Source: a bacterium (lineage in GTDB: Bacteria; Armatimonadota; Fimbriimonadia; Fimbriimonadales; Fimbriimonadaceae). From it: a stretch of 64,000 nt of DNA. The position numbers and the translations under genes are program-made. The stretch is from assembly GCA_027485645.1 (NCBI GenBank), contig JAIXQR010000003.1, forward strand, positions 434,001 through 498,000, read 5' to 3'. A model generated the notes under the pieces. That model did no database searches. It was not told the origin of the DNA and saw only the letters and a list, made by a program, of their open reading frames with translations. Shown piece by piece: positions 26,387 to 34,675 of the stretch (positions are counted from its first letter, which is position 1; every line of letters starts with the position of its first letter).

Positions 26387-27010
26387 CTCGTATTGCTCCA
26401 TCGCCAAGTCACGGACTCCGCTGAGACACTCTTGTCTTGGAACCATTTTGGTGCTGCCGCTCTCGTATAGGCATCCAATGCGACCGTTGCCATTCATCGG
26501 GTCGTCGTAATCCACATATTCGTTCATCCATACAGCAGTTTCTGGGCTGTATCTCGGGCCGACTCCTAATATCGCACGCTGCTCGTCATAGCGCCAGCCA
26601 AAATAGTCCTTGCCAAACATCTCGGCAAGCGGAGGAACGACTGGTGCTCGATGTGATCGGAGCGCGCTTCGATCCTTGAGGAAAGGATAGAGAAGGTCGG
26701 CTAGTCGCGGTGGTTCTTGATCAAGTTCAAACTTTGAACCCCAGAGTTCGTTACGCGTTCGAATGGTATAAATAGATGTATCAGAAAGGGCGTATGGCAA
26801 GACTTGGATGGTTTCCCGTTCTTGGTATAGCTGAATGGCGAGGTAGTTCTGGTGAAGCGCACTAAGCGTTGCTGAATGTCGCGCCGTCGTGGTGACGTGT
26901 GCGTAAACCGGAAACGAGATTCCGGCCAGAACAATGATAATGGCTAATACGGTTAATATCTCAACCAACGTGGCGGCAACTTGTTGTCTCTTACGTATTA
27001 CTCGATCCAT
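26369..27010 (-). CDS. Type IV pilin-like (pseudopilin) protein
   Basis: 213 aa from ATG 27010, the first start that places the prepilin signal near the N-terminus. A basic stretch (MDRVIRKRQQVA) is followed by the methylation/cleavage-type sequence ATLVEILTVLAIIIVLAGIS with Glu at +5; the -1 residue is Ala rather than the usual Gly. The remainder is a globular head of about 165 residues with no named family. The start overlaps the upstream gene by 13 bp. No prepilin peptidase, ATPase or secretin is nearby, so it probably uses a machine encoded elsewhere. The DNA is visibly lower in GC than the surroundings. Confidence 0.75.
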   Translation of the reverse strand: MDRVIRKRQQVAATLVEILTVLAIIIVLAGISFPVYAHVTTTARHSATLSALHQNYLAIQLYQERETIQVLPYALSDTSIYTIRTRNELWGSKFELDQEPPRLADLLYPFLKDRSALRSHRAPVVPPLAEMFGKDYFGWRYDEQRAILGVGPRYSPETAVWMNEYVDYDDPMNGNGRIGCLYESGSTKMVPRQECLSGVRDLAMEQYELGGSS

Positions 27011-27504
27011 TTGGCTTCTTTTCCGATTGAAATTAGTCGCGAGGCTTCTGCAACAACCTGCGGGTCTTGACTCGACTGGGAAGCTTTTAGCTCGCCTTTG
27101 ATCTCCGGCAATCTTGCCTTCATCGCAGTCCACCAGTACTTTTTGGCAAGATTTTGGTTCTTGGCCCCTTTCAATCCCCGAATCTTTTGCCATGCCTCAT
27201 CCTGATATCTTGGATTGCGTGAAAGAAACGCAAGCGCATCGAAAGCTCCAGCTTGGACCCTCTCATTCTTGTGTAACGTCGAGTTCACCACAAACACGAA
27301 GTCCTCCCGGCTAACATGCAGAACTTTGCTTGGCTCGCCAATTGTCAGAACGCGATAAAGAACTTCATAGTCTGGTCCTTTTTCTTGGATCAGACGAGCC
27401 CAAACTGGTTCACGGTATGGCTTCCATGGTTTCATCCACGCAACGGCGGCGACAATGATCATTGCCGCCGTTCCAACCGCGTACAATCGGTCACTTGACT
27501 TCAT
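26998..27504 (-). CDS. Uncharacterised membrane-anchored protein
   Basis: 168 aa. There is one hydrophobic segment (about 7-24, YAVGTAAMIIVAAVAWM), then a charged helical domain (FDALAFLSRNPRYQDEAWQK; LKGAKNQNLAKKYWW) that may be a HEAT- or TPR-like solenoid. Its start codon overlaps the TAA stop of the cysteine-rich peptide gene (TAATG), and its end overlaps the pseudopilin gene, so the three genes are tightly coupled. No family recognised. Confidence 0.7.
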   Translation of the reverse strand: MKSSDRLYAVGTAAMIIVAAVAWMKPWKPYREPVWARLIQEKGPDYEVLYRVLTIGEPSKVLHVSREDFVFVVNSTLHKNERVQAGAFDALAFLSRNPRYQDEAWQKIRGLKGAKNQNLAKKYWWTAMKARLPEIKGELKASQSSQDPQVVAEASRLISIGKEAKWIE

Positions 27505-27749
27505 TAAAACTTTCTATCACACGCTTGGACGCAAGCATTGTACGTTGCACTTCCGATAGAACCACAGAAATTTTCACAACAACCTCTGCAAGCTGCCCAA
27601 GTGCTTACTGATCCACAACCTACACCTGGGTTAGCCGGGTTCACATTTTCTGCACATGCTGGGAATGCTGTAGGCGGATTTGCAGCGCTGTTGGCAGCGA
27701 CGATGACGACAATAGCAGCGACAAGCGTTGTTTGAAAAAGGCGTTTCAT
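27504..27749 (-). CDS. Small secreted cysteine-rich peptide
   Basis: 81 aa. A signal peptide (MKRLFQTTLVAAIVVIVAANSAANP) is followed by a mature part of about 55 residues with eight cysteines in the pattern C-x12-C-x8-C-x2-CC-x3-C-x11-C-x3-C, ending DRKF. An even cysteine count with adjacent CC suggests a disulfide-stabilised peptide such as a toxin, defensin-like or adhesive module, but I recognise no family. It is the first gene of a three-gene operon with a membrane protein and a pseudopilin. No promoter box of the common type precedes the ATG. Confidence 0.65.
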   Translation of the reverse strand: MKRLFQTTLVAAIVVIVAANSAANPPTAFPACAENVNPANPGVGCGSVSTWAACRGCCENFCGSIGSATYNACVQACDRKF

Positions 27750-27880
27750 AGCAACTGCATCTTCGCTTTCCCGCCCCGTAGCTTGTCAAGTCCAGAATGG
27801 CATCATTCCAAATTTTAGTGGAAAATAACTAGAGAAGCGACGGTGCCAGAATAGGAGAAAGAACGAGGGAGTTCAACATC

Positions 27881-28513
27881 ATGCCTTGGAACCGAGATCA
27901 GCTTGCTCAACGTGCCGCGAAGGAGCTTCGCGATGGCTTTTACGTTAACCTTGGAATCGGGATTCCGACCCTGGTGGCGAACTATATTCCAGACGGAATG
28001 GACGTGGTCTTGCAGAGCGAAAACGGCATGCTCGGCCTCGGCCCGTTTCCGCTGGAAAGCGAAGTTGACCCGGACTTGATCAACGCTGGAAAGCAGACGG
28101 TGACCGAAATTCCCGGCACCTCGTACTTCTCTTCCGCTGACTCTTTCGCGATGATCCGCGGCGGGCATATCGACCTCAGCATTCTCGGCGCGATGGAAGT
28201 AAGCGAGAACGGCGATCTCGCGAACTGGATGATCCCCGGAAAGATGGTGAAGGGAATGGGCGGTGCGATGGACCTGGTCGCCGGAGTCAAGCGCGTGGTC
28301 GTGGTGATGGAGCACACGAACAAAGCAGGCGAATCGAAGGTTCTGCGAGAATGTCGCTTGCCTCTTACCGGCAAAGGTTGCGTGGACCTGATCATTACCG
28401 ATCTTTGCGTTTTTGAAGTTTCGGACGATGGCTTGATCCTGCTCGAGATGGCTCCTGAGGTGACGGTTCAGGAAATCGAAGCTAAAACGGAAGCCAAGTT
28501 CCGACTCCTTTAG
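27881..28513 (+). CDS. scoB: 3-oxoacid CoA-transferase subunit B
   Basis: 210 aa, the normal length. It holds the catalytic glutamate in [11 protein letters not shown] (about residues 45-55), after [18 protein letters not shown]. Further family blocks are [14 protein letters not shown] and [19 protein letters not shown]. It pairs with ScoA at 22841, so the usual adjacent A-B pair is broken by the intervening genes. The leader carries GGAGAAAG and GAGGGAG purine stretches before the ATG. Confidence 0.93.
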   Translation: MPWNRDQLAQRAAKELRDGFYVNLGIGIPTLVANYIPDGMDVVLQSENGMLGLGPFPLESEVDPDLINAGKQTVTEIPGTSYFSSADSFAMIRGGHIDLSILGAMEVSENGDLANWMIPGKMVKGMGGAMDLVAGVKRVVVVMEHTNKAGESKVLRECRLPLTGKGCVDLIITDLCVFEVSDDGLILLEMAPEVTVQEIEAKTEAKFRLL

Positions 28514-28526
28514 AAACGGTCACAGG

Positions 28527-28532
28527 TATCGT
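28527..28532 (+). promoter_or_regulatory. -10-like box TATCGT before the 28539 gene
   Basis: TATCGT is 6 nt before the GTG at 28539; it supports both the reality of that gene and its unusual start. Confidence 0.4.
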
Positions 28533-28538
28533 TAAGGG

Positions 28539-28964
28539 GTGGATCTCCAAGCAATTCGCTGGGCGCTGAAGAAGCGCTGGCGGCAAATCTTGTGCTTTGG
28601 ATTCGCGCTCATAATCGCCGTCGCCTCGTCGGGCGTTACCCTTAGATCGGTAACTCTCAGCCGTCACTGCCCAACCGCGAAGGTCCAGGTAGTGACGGAA
28701 GACACGGCAGATGGCCCCACATTCGTAGCTCCAAAACCGGGGGACGCTGAGTTTCTGCCTTGCTTGTGCAACCAGAAAAAGAAGCCGACCCAGGAGGAGG
28801 AAGTGACGAAGACGGCCCTGATGACCGACTACGCGGTGGAAACCCCGCCGCTAATCGTAAGCATTGAGTCTTCGCCCGTGGAGTTTCTGCCGATTCGCAC
28901 GATGGGTGCCGCGGCAATTGTGTCCAGCGCCGCGCCGATTTCTCCCCCTCCCCGGCATTCGTAA
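28539..28964 (+). CDS. Uncharacterised single-pass membrane protein
   Basis: 141 aa with a GTG start. A basic stretch (ALKKRWRQ) precedes one hydrophobic segment (about 18-35, ILCFGFALIIAVASSGV), then a polar region with a CLCNQKKK motif and a Ser/Pro-rich tail. It looks like a small secreted or periplasm-facing anchor protein. No family recognised. It lies between scoB and the pseudopilin, transcribed with them or from its own box. Confidence 0.6.
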   Translation: MDLQAIRWALKKRWRQILCFGFALIIAVASSGVTLRSVTLSRHCPTAKVQVVTEDTADGPTFVAPKPGDAEFLPCLCNQKKKPTQEEEVTKTALMTDYAVETPPLIVSIESSPVEFLPIRTMGAAAIVSSAAPISPPPRHS

Positions 28965-29025
28965 CGCCCTTCCCATATCTCGCCGGTCCGCCAAATCTCT
29001 TGGCCCGACGCTACGCGTTACGAAA

Positions 29026-29745
29026 ATGAAAAAGGCATTTACGCTTATCGAACTTCTCGTCGTCATCGCAATCATCGCGATCCTTGCCGCCATCCTGTTC
29101 CCGGTCTTTGCCCAGGCAAAAGAAGCCGCGAAGAAAACTCAGGACCTGAGCAACTGCCGTCAGCTCGGAGTCGCGTTCCTCATGTACGCGAACGACTTCG
29201 ACGACTACTTCCCGCTGTCGAGTTTTCCGGTGAAGGAGAACACCTGGACTACTCAAGTGCAGCCTTACATCAAGAACCGGGCAATCTACCGATCACCCTC
29301 CGACCAATCGAACAACTGGCCGCCGGCCAACCTGCCGGTGACCGACCCGACCTTCTTGAACTACCGGATGTCGAGCTACTTTCTGAACGCCTTCATGAGC
29401 GGCGGCTATCAGTCAGGCAAGTTCGCCACCACAGGCTCGATCGCGGGACCAGCAAGCACGATCTACATTGCGCAGGCGAATGACAACATCGTTCGCGACC
29501 ACTTCCACCCGTTCTACTGGGGCACCCCGAGCGAGGAAACAAGCGGCTTCATGCAGAATCTGACGTTCGATCCGGCTACCGGTCTGACGAAGGAGCTGAA
29601 GCTGACCGCGTTTTCGGGCGGGCAGAACTACACGTATGTGGATGGCCATGCCAAGTTTGGCAAGTGGTCGCAAACGTGGTGGCGAAACCTAGATCGTGGC
29701 ATCTACGCCGGGAACTACGATCCGCGCAACGAGGGGCGAAACTGA
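29026..29745 (+). CDS. Type IV pilin-like (pseudopilin) protein
   Basis: 239 aa from ATG 29026. The N-terminus MKKAFTLIELLVVIAIIAIL is a textbook prepilin signal: short basic leader, cleavage between A4 and F5, Glu at +5 and a long hydrophobic helix running to FPVFAQAKEAAKKT. The head is globular with CRQLGVAFLMYANDFDDYFP and a C-terminal YVDGHAKF, resembling DUF1559-type pilins of Armatimonadota and Planctomycetes. A longer reading (from 28864) overlaps the preceding gene and lacks the signal pattern. The stop overlaps the start of the redoxin gene (TGATG). Confidence 0.88.
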   Translation: MKKAFTLIELLVVIAIIAILAAILFPVFAQAKEAAKKTQDLSNCRQLGVAFLMYANDFDDYFPLSSFPVKENTWTTQVQPYIKNRAIYRSPSDQSNNWPPANLPVTDPTFLNYRMSSYFLNAFMSGGYQSGKFATTGSIAGPASTIYIAQANDNIVRDHFHPFYWGTPSEETSGFMQNLTFDPATGLTKELKLTAFSGGQNYTYVDGHAKFGKWSQTWWRNLDRGIYAGNYDPRNEGRN

Positions 29746-30281
29746 TGCGAAGCTTGCTGAGTGTTGGCCTTTTGGTACTGACGGGATCGGTCTTCGCGTG
29801 CAAGTACGAGGCACCGGCGTTCCGACTATCGGCTACCGACGGGAAGACTTACACGGAGAAGAGCCTCGTTGGCAAGCCAACGTTCATCTTCTTTCTGAAG
29901 AAGAACTGCCCGGCAAATCCGAAAGCCACCCCGGGAATTAATGGCCTTGCAAAAGAGCTCGCCGGAAAAGCGCAAGTTCTCGTGGTGATGGATGGGACGC
30001 TGGCCGAGGTCCGGGCGAACGCTACGAAAGTAGGCCTCGCTGTTCCGGTCCTGGCGGATACGAAAGGCGTCGTGATTCGGGGCTTTAAGGCCGAACGCGG
30101 GGCGGATTTCACCTTTGTCGCGACGAAGACCGGAAAGCCCAAATACCCGGAGATCTGGACCGGAGTCTCCCGCGCCCATCTAGCGGAAGCGGTGGCCGCC
30201 ATGCGAAAGCACGGAGCAACCCTGCCGGCGCTGAAACTCGCTTCGATCTCGAAGTCGACGATCAGCGGCTGTATGTTCTGA
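29745..30281 (+). CDS. Exported redoxin-like (AhpC/TSA-type) protein
   Basis: 178 aa. A signal peptide (LLSVGLLVLTGSVFACK) is followed by a thioredoxin fold: AFRLSATDGKTYTEKSLVGK, the active-site turn FFLKKNCPANPKATPGI, then VPVLADTKGVVIRGF. Only one cysteine stands in the active-site turn (NCPANP), where many members have CxxC, so it would work as a one-Cys peroxidase or is inactive for disulfide exchange. The end SGCMF has a second Cys. It is coupled to the pseudopilin gene by a one-base overlap, so a role in the same cell-envelope operon is possible. Confidence 0.78.
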   Translation: MRSLLSVGLLVLTGSVFACKYEAPAFRLSATDGKTYTEKSLVGKPTFIFFLKKNCPANPKATPGINGLAKELAGKAQVLVVMDGTLAEVRANATKVGLAVPVLADTKGVVIRGFKAERGADFTFVATKTGKPKYPEIWTGVSRAHLAEAVAAMRKHGATLPALKLASISKSTISGCMF

Positions 30282-30286
30282 TCTGA

Positions 30287-31504
30287 TTACTCGGGCAACG
30301 GAAGACCCTTGGTCTCCGGTGCACAGACCAATGCCAGAAGGCCGATCACGTAGATCGCTCCTGCAACCATGACAACCAGGGCAACGTTGCCCTGGTTGCT
30401 GGCCATCAGTGCGCCCATCAAGGCTGGGACTGGCGCGCTGACGACTCGGCCGACGTTGTACGCCAGACCTGAACCGGTTGCCCGTAACCGCGACGGGAAC
30501 AACTCGGGGAAGTACAAAACGAACCCAGACGATAGACCGATCGAGAAGAAGGTGGCGACTGGAAGCAGCCAAAGTAGCCGATTCAGGTCGGGAGTCCCGG
30601 AGAGCGCCAGGTAGGCCGAAAGCGGTGCACCGATGAAGAAGACGGCAAACGCTGGGCGTCGCCCTACGCGGTCCGCGATCAGCGGAAACAGCAAAACCCC
30701 GACCAGCGTTCCGATGTGAATGGTGAAGGTGTTTAGGCTAAGAAACTGCTTCGAAGCCTCCGGTGCCAAACCCGCCCCGGCTTGCTTGATGAGGTTAGGT
30801 AGCCAGAACGGCAGAATCCCCGCCCCGGTAACTCCGACAACCCCGAGCAGCACCGCAGAAATCGTGCGTCGCCGTTGATTGACCGAGGCAAAGAGGTCCG
30901 AAAACTTACCGCTGTCCGGCTTCGGTGCCGCTTCTTCGTTCTGTGACTTAAATCGGAAGAAGAAGCAAAGCAGCGCAGGAATCGCCCCGACGAAGAACAG
31001 GGCCTGCCATCGCCCGGCGGGAACACTGAGATTCGCAAGCGCCGCAAACCATGGCCCAAAGGCAGCGGCAGATTGCAGGAACCCGCTTGCGCGCGCCCGG
31101 AAGTTTGCCGGCACGCTCTCCGCAACCAGCGCCGCCCCGGCGGCCCATTCGCCGCCGATCCCGAGCGCGGTAACAAACCTAGCAATCATCACTTGCTCGG
31201 GCGTTTGACAGAACCCAGTAAGTCCCGTGAACACGGAGTACATCAAGATCGTGGTGATCAGCACCTGCGTCCGTCCCCACCGGTCGGCCAGGATGCCGAA
31301 GATGAGTCCGCCAAGCGACCAGCCGACCAGAAAGACCGTCTGGATTTGACCTTCAAGTGCCGTGCCGACCTCCTTGTAGCGAGCCTCCCCCAGCATTTGG
31401 GTGAGCATGGGAATTTTCGCGAAGTTGAACAGCGCGGTGTCCATGATGTCGAACACCCAGCCCAGCCAGGCGAGGAACAGGACGAGGAGATAGCGCTGCT
31501 TCAA
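30287..31504 (-). CDS. MFS transporter
   Basis: 405 aa with a TTG start. Twelve hydrophobic segments in two halves of six, with the MFS loop 2-3 motif GILADRWGRTQVL and a GIGGEWAAGAALVAES region in helix 5, then a second-half repeat DRVGRRPAFAVF. This is the sugar/acid transporter class (metabolite:H+ symporter, AAHS/SHS type). The substrate cannot be predicted. A lone gene, convergent with the redoxin gene. Confidence 0.87.
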   Translation of the reverse strand: MKQRYLLVLFLAWLGWVFDIMDTALFNFAKIPMLTQMLGEARYKEVGTALEGQIQTVFLVGWSLGGLIFGILADRWGRTQVLITTILMYSVFTGLTGFCQTPEQVMIARFVTALGIGGEWAAGAALVAESVPANFRARASGFLQSAAAFGPWFAALANLSVPAGRWQALFFVGAIPALLCFFFRFKSQNEEAAPKPDSGKFSDLFASVNQRRRTISAVLLGVVGVTGAGILPFWLPNLIKQAGAGLAPEASKQFLSLNTFTIHIGTLVGVLLFPLIADRVGRRPAFAVFFIGAPLSAYLALSGTPDLNRLLWLLPVATFFSIGLSSGFVLYFPELFPSRLRATGSGLAYNVGRVVSAPVPALMGALMASNQGNVALVVMVAGAIYVIGLLALVCAPETKGLPLPE

Positions 31505-31513
31505 GGTCGGATC

Positions 31514-31519
31514 ATTCTA
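31514..31519 (-). promoter_or_regulatory. -10-like box TAGAAT before the MFS transporter gene
   Basis: TAGAAT is 9 nt before the TTG at 31504; it supports a TTG start. Confidence 0.45.
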
Positions 31520-31536
31520 GTCCAACCGCGCAAAGA

Positions 31537-32694
31537 CTAAAGGCGAGACATCGGGTTCACCGGCCGCCCGTTGATTCTCATCTCGAAGTGGAGGTGCGGG
31601 CCGGTGCTCAGGCCAGTTGATCCGACGGCCCCGATACGCTGTCCTTGGCGTACGGTTTGTCCGGCGCGCACTGCGAGGCTGCTGCAGTGGGCGTACACCG
31701 TTGTGAGCCCCCCGCCATGATCGAGAATCACGCGGTTGCCGTAACCACCACTGTAAGAGGCGGAAATGACGGTGCCGTCGGCAACGGCAAAAATGGGAGA
31801 CCCGCTCCTTGCGCCAAAGTCCGTACCGGCGTGGAGGCGGCTGATGCGCAGGATAGGGTGGAAGCGGTTTCCGAATCCGCTAGTCACGGGCGCGTTCACC
31901 GGCCGCATGAATCGCCCCTTGAACGGCTTGCGTGCGGTCTTCGGGTTCTTCTGGATCCGGCGGTTATAAGCGGCAATTTCGGCGGCGATGCTGCGTTCGT
32001 CGGCTTGGAACTGCTGTAAAAGCTTCTTCAGTTCGGCCTGTCGGTTCCGGAGCTGCTTCAGGGCAAGGCTCTTTTCCTCGCGAACGTCGCTCAGCTCGGC
32101 CTCTTTTCGATTCTCGAAGGCGCGCAGCTTTTCGTATTGCCGAACGACGGAGTCTTGCTGTCGTTTTTTGTCGCTCACGTTGCGCGTGAGGGCCTCGTAG
32201 CGGTCGAACAGCTCACGATCCTTTTCGGCGATCGTTTGCAACATTCCAGAACGGCTCACGAAGTCGCCCACGGTTTGGGCGCCCGAGACGATGCTGATGT
32301 AGCTTCCGTTGGTTTGCATATACATCGCGCGAAGTCGTGAGCGAACTTTCGCCCGCGTCTCCGCGACCAACGCTTCCATTTGCTTCAAGTTTTGGGCGAG
32401 CTTGACCTGCTCCTCACGATTCGCGTGCAGATTCGCCCGGGTCTCTTCCACCTGTTCGCCCAGCGACTCTAAGCGAGATTCAAGGGTGCGTAGGTCGGTC
32501 GTAACCACGCGCGCCTTTTGGGTCGTCGCCCGAAGCTCTGCCGCAACGCGGCTCTTTTGCGACTTCACCTGGTTCAGCTTTCGGCTCAGCGACTTTGGGT
32601 TCTTGGACGAGCCTGACTTGGTTTGGGCCAGAGAGATTTGGGACGACACCAGGGTCGCCGCTACCACCAAAACCGCCAGAATCCGAGTTCTCAT
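31537..32694 (-). CDS. envC: EnvC-like M23 (LytM) peptidoglycan hydrolase/activator
   Basis: 385 aa. A signal peptide (to ISLAQ, about 24) is followed by a long coiled coil (about 35-245) and a C-terminal LytM domain (about 275-385). The zinc ligands are retained: HAGTDFG (H and D) and HLHFEM (HxH). In E. coli EnvC the LytM site is degenerate and the protein only activates amidases; here it could cut peptides itself. The start at 32694 gives an ATGA overlap with ftsX, so it is translated with ftsE-ftsX; the FtsEX-EnvC pairing is well known for septal cell-wall splitting. Confidence 0.9.
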   Translation of the reverse strand: MRTRILAVLVVAATLVSSQISLAQTKSGSSKNPKSLSRKLNQVKSQKSRVAAELRATTQKARVVTTDLRTLESRLESLGEQVEETRANLHANREEQVKLAQNLKQMEALVAETRAKVRSRLRAMYMQTNGSYISIVSGAQTVGDFVSRSGMLQTIAEKDRELFDRYEALTRNVSDKKRQQDSVVRQYEKLRAFENRKEAELSDVREEKSLALKQLRNRQAELKKLLQQFQADERSIAAEIAAYNRRIQKNPKTARKPFKGRFMRPVNAPVTSGFGNRFHPILRISRLHAGTDFGARSGSPIFAVADGTVISASYSGGYGNRVILDHGGGLTTVYAHCSSLAVRAGQTVRQGQRIGAVGSTGLSTGPHLHFEMRINGRPVNPMSRL

Positions 32695-33566
32695 GGCTTC
32701 ATTGGCACCAAAATCGCGATGTAAGAACACACGAGACCGTAGACGGCACCAACGCTAGAAAGGAGCGCAAGCCCCAGCCAGATCGGGAATGGGGGAAGGC
32801 CGGCAAAGGCCGTTTGATCAAGAAGCCGACTCTCGATGGCCCGCTGGGCCGCGTACAACATGCCGGTTGCAAGCGCGCCGCCGATTGTGCCGTAGATGAA
32901 GCCTTCAATCAAATATGGAACGCGCACGCTAAACCGCGACGCACCGACGAGCATCATCACCCGCGCCTCCCGACGGCGGGAAAACACCGCAAGCCGAATC
33001 GCGTTGTAGATGAGAATTCCGCTGGTGAGGAGGAGTAGCCCACCAAGGCCGGTTGCGAGCCAATTTAGGAACGATCGAGTCTGCTCAAGCAATCGTTGCT
33101 CATCTCGAAGATATTCGACACCTCGCTCGGGGTCTAGATTCGGCAAGGCGCGCACGCTCGCGGCAACCGAGTCGGCTTTCTTAAGGTCGGAAAGGATGAT
33201 CTTGAACGCCTCGGGAAGCGGGTTTTCGATGCCATCGGTCACCTCTGGCTTGTACTTTGCCTTTTCCCGTTCCCAGGCGCGATCCTTTGGAATCCAGTTC
33301 ACAACGGCGACGCCAGGGATTTCGCGAATTGCCTTAGCCGTGGCTTGAACCTGCGGAATCTTGGCTCCATCCACCATGTACGCCCGCATCTCAAACTTGC
33401 CGGTGAGGGATTCCGAGAGTTTGTTGAGGTGGAAATAGGAGTAGCCAACGCCGCCAAACAAAAAGAGTGTGAGCGCGACCGTCGCGATCGCCGCGTAGGT
33501 CATCGTGAGATTGCGACGGATCGCCTCGAAGGCTTCGCCAATAATGAAACTAATCCGGTCGAGCAA
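32691..33566 (-). CDS. ftsX: Cell-division permease FtsX
   Basis: 291 aa. Four membrane segments: one near the N-terminus (about 20-42), then a large periplasmic domain (about 45-170, LTGKFEMRAYMVDG to ERGVEYLRDE), then three at about 180-290. FtsX joins FtsE in an ABC-like complex that relays ATP hydrolysis to EnvC-type hydrolases at the septum. It starts inside the last codons of ftsE (17-bp overlap) and its stop overlaps the envC start. Confidence 0.93.
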   Translation of the reverse strand: MLDRISFIIGEAFEAIRRNLTMTYAAIATVALTLFLFGGVGYSYFHLNKLSESLTGKFEMRAYMVDGAKIPQVQATAKAIREIPGVAVVNWIPKDRAWEREKAKYKPEVTDGIENPLPEAFKIILSDLKKADSVAASVRALPNLDPERGVEYLRDEQRLLEQTRSFLNWLATGLGGLLLLTSGILIYNAIRLAVFSRRREARVMMLVGASRFSVRVPYLIEGFIYGTIGGALATGMLYAAQRAIESRLLDQTAFAGLPPFPIWLGLALLSSVGAVYGLVCSYIAILVPMKP

Positions 33567-34239
33567 GCGAATCCTCCACGATCTTTCCGTGATCTAGACG
33601 GATGACGCGCCTTCCGTAGCGCTCAACGACTGGCATATCGTGACTCGCGATGAGCACGGTCATTCCCTCGACGTTCAGCTTGACGAGCAAGTCCATGACT
33701 TCCGCCGAGTGGTCTGGGTCAAGGTTTCCGGTGGGCTCGTCGGCGATGAGCAAAGGTGGCTTGTTGATCAGCGCCCGGCCGATAGCAACGCGTTGCTGTT
33801 CGCCGCCGGAAAGCTGGTGCGGAAGCGCATCAGCGCGGTGCGCGATCTGAACCTGTTCGAGGATCGCCGGGACTTCTCGCCGGACTTCGCGCTTGGTGTG
33901 CCCGACCGCGCGCATGGCGTACGCGACGTTCTCCCACACCCGCTTGTTTGGAAGCAGGGCGAAATCTTGGGGAACGATGCCCATTTGTCGGCGCAGCCGA
34001 AAGACGGTGCGATCGTTGTAGTCACCGACCTCTTGACCGTCGATGCGGACTTCACCTGAGGTGTGCCGGACTTCGCGGGTCAAAACCTTGATGAGGGTGC
34101 TCTTGCCGGCGCCAGTGCGACCGACGATGAAGACGAACTCTCCACGTGCAATTTGCAGAGTTACGCCGTCCAATCCTTGGACTTGACCGGGGTAGCTTAC
34201 GTGTACGTCCCGGAACTCAACGTACGGCCTGTCCGTCAC
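33550..34239 (-). CDS. ftsE: Cell-division ATPase FtsE
   Basis: 229 aa from GTG 34239. An ATG at 34281 would add 14 residues but lacks the promoter box and is longer than usual. Motifs: Walker [11 protein letters not shown]-loop VPQDFALL, signature LSGGEQQR, Walker [14 protein letters not shown] and H-loop IASHD. FtsE powers FtsX. It leads a three-gene operon ftsE-ftsX-envC, divergent from mntR. Confidence 0.93.
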   Translation of the reverse strand: MTDRPYVEFRDVHVSYPGQVQGLDGVTLQIARGEFVFIVGRTGAGKSTLIKVLTREVRHTSGEVRIDGQEVGDYNDRTVFRLRRQMGIVPQDFALLPNKRVWENVAYAMRAVGHTKREVRREVPAILEQVQIAHRADALPHQLSGGEQQRVAIGRALINKPPLLIADEPTGNLDPDHSAEVMDLLVKLNVEGMTVLIASHDMPVVERYGRRVIRLDHGKIVEDSLARPD

Positions 34240-34247
34240 TAAAGGGT

Positions 34248-34253
34248 AGGGTA
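34248..34253 (-). promoter_or_regulatory. -10-like box TACCCT before ftsE
   Basis: TACCCT is 8 nt before GTG 34239; a second TACCCT (34243-34248) is only 3 nt away. This favours the GTG start. Confidence 0.45.
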
Positions 34254-34279
34254 CCGAATAATTGTCGAACGGATTGAAC

Positions 34280-34675
34280 ATGGAGACGAATCCCTTTCAG
34301 CGCACGCGCGATGACCACAGCCGAGAACGCGCGGAAGACTACGTCGAGCTGATCGACCTTTTGATTCGGGAGACCGGTGAGGCGCGCGCTACTGATCTAG
34401 CCGGACGTCTCGGAATCAGCCATGTTACGGTTTCAAAAACCGTTCGTCGATTGCAACGCGATGGCCTCGTAACCGCGCTGCCCTATCGATCCATCTTTCT
34501 GACCGACGCCGGCCAAACCCTTGCCGATCAGGCAAAGGTCCGACACGAACTGGTTTTGGCGTTTTTGCTCGCCATCGGCGTGTCTCCGGCGACGGCGGAA
34601 GTCGATGCCGAAGGCATCGAGCACCACGTCAGCGCGGAGACTTTGGACCGAATGCAGGCGTTCCTGGGTCGTTAG
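34280..34675 (+). CDS. mntR: MntR-like manganese-dependent transcriptional regulator
   Basis: 131 aa from ATG 34280. A winged-helix DtxR/MntR domain (about 20-75, with GRLGISHVTVSKTVRRLQRD as recognition helix) is followed by a metal-binding/dimerisation domain: EDYVEL (the D8/E11 pair of B. subtilis MntR), RHELV and DAEGIEHHVS with the E and H residues of the manganese site. It lacks a C-terminal SH3-like domain, as in MntR. No mntH or mntABC is seen nearby. The start codon ATG shares a CATG palindrome with a possible (rejected) ATG of ftsE on the other strand. Confidence 0.9.
   Translation: METNPFQRTRDDHSRERAEDYVELIDLLIRETGEARATDLAGRLGISHVTVSKTVRRLQRDGLVTALPYRSIFLTDAGQTLADQAKVRHELVLAFLLAIGVSPATAEVDAEGIEHHVSAETLDRMQAFLGR

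Noticed and set aside
34262-34281. CATG shared by opposing ATG starts of ftsE and mntR
   Set aside because: The ftsE ATG gives an over-long N-terminus, and GTG 34239 fits the family length and the promoter box better.
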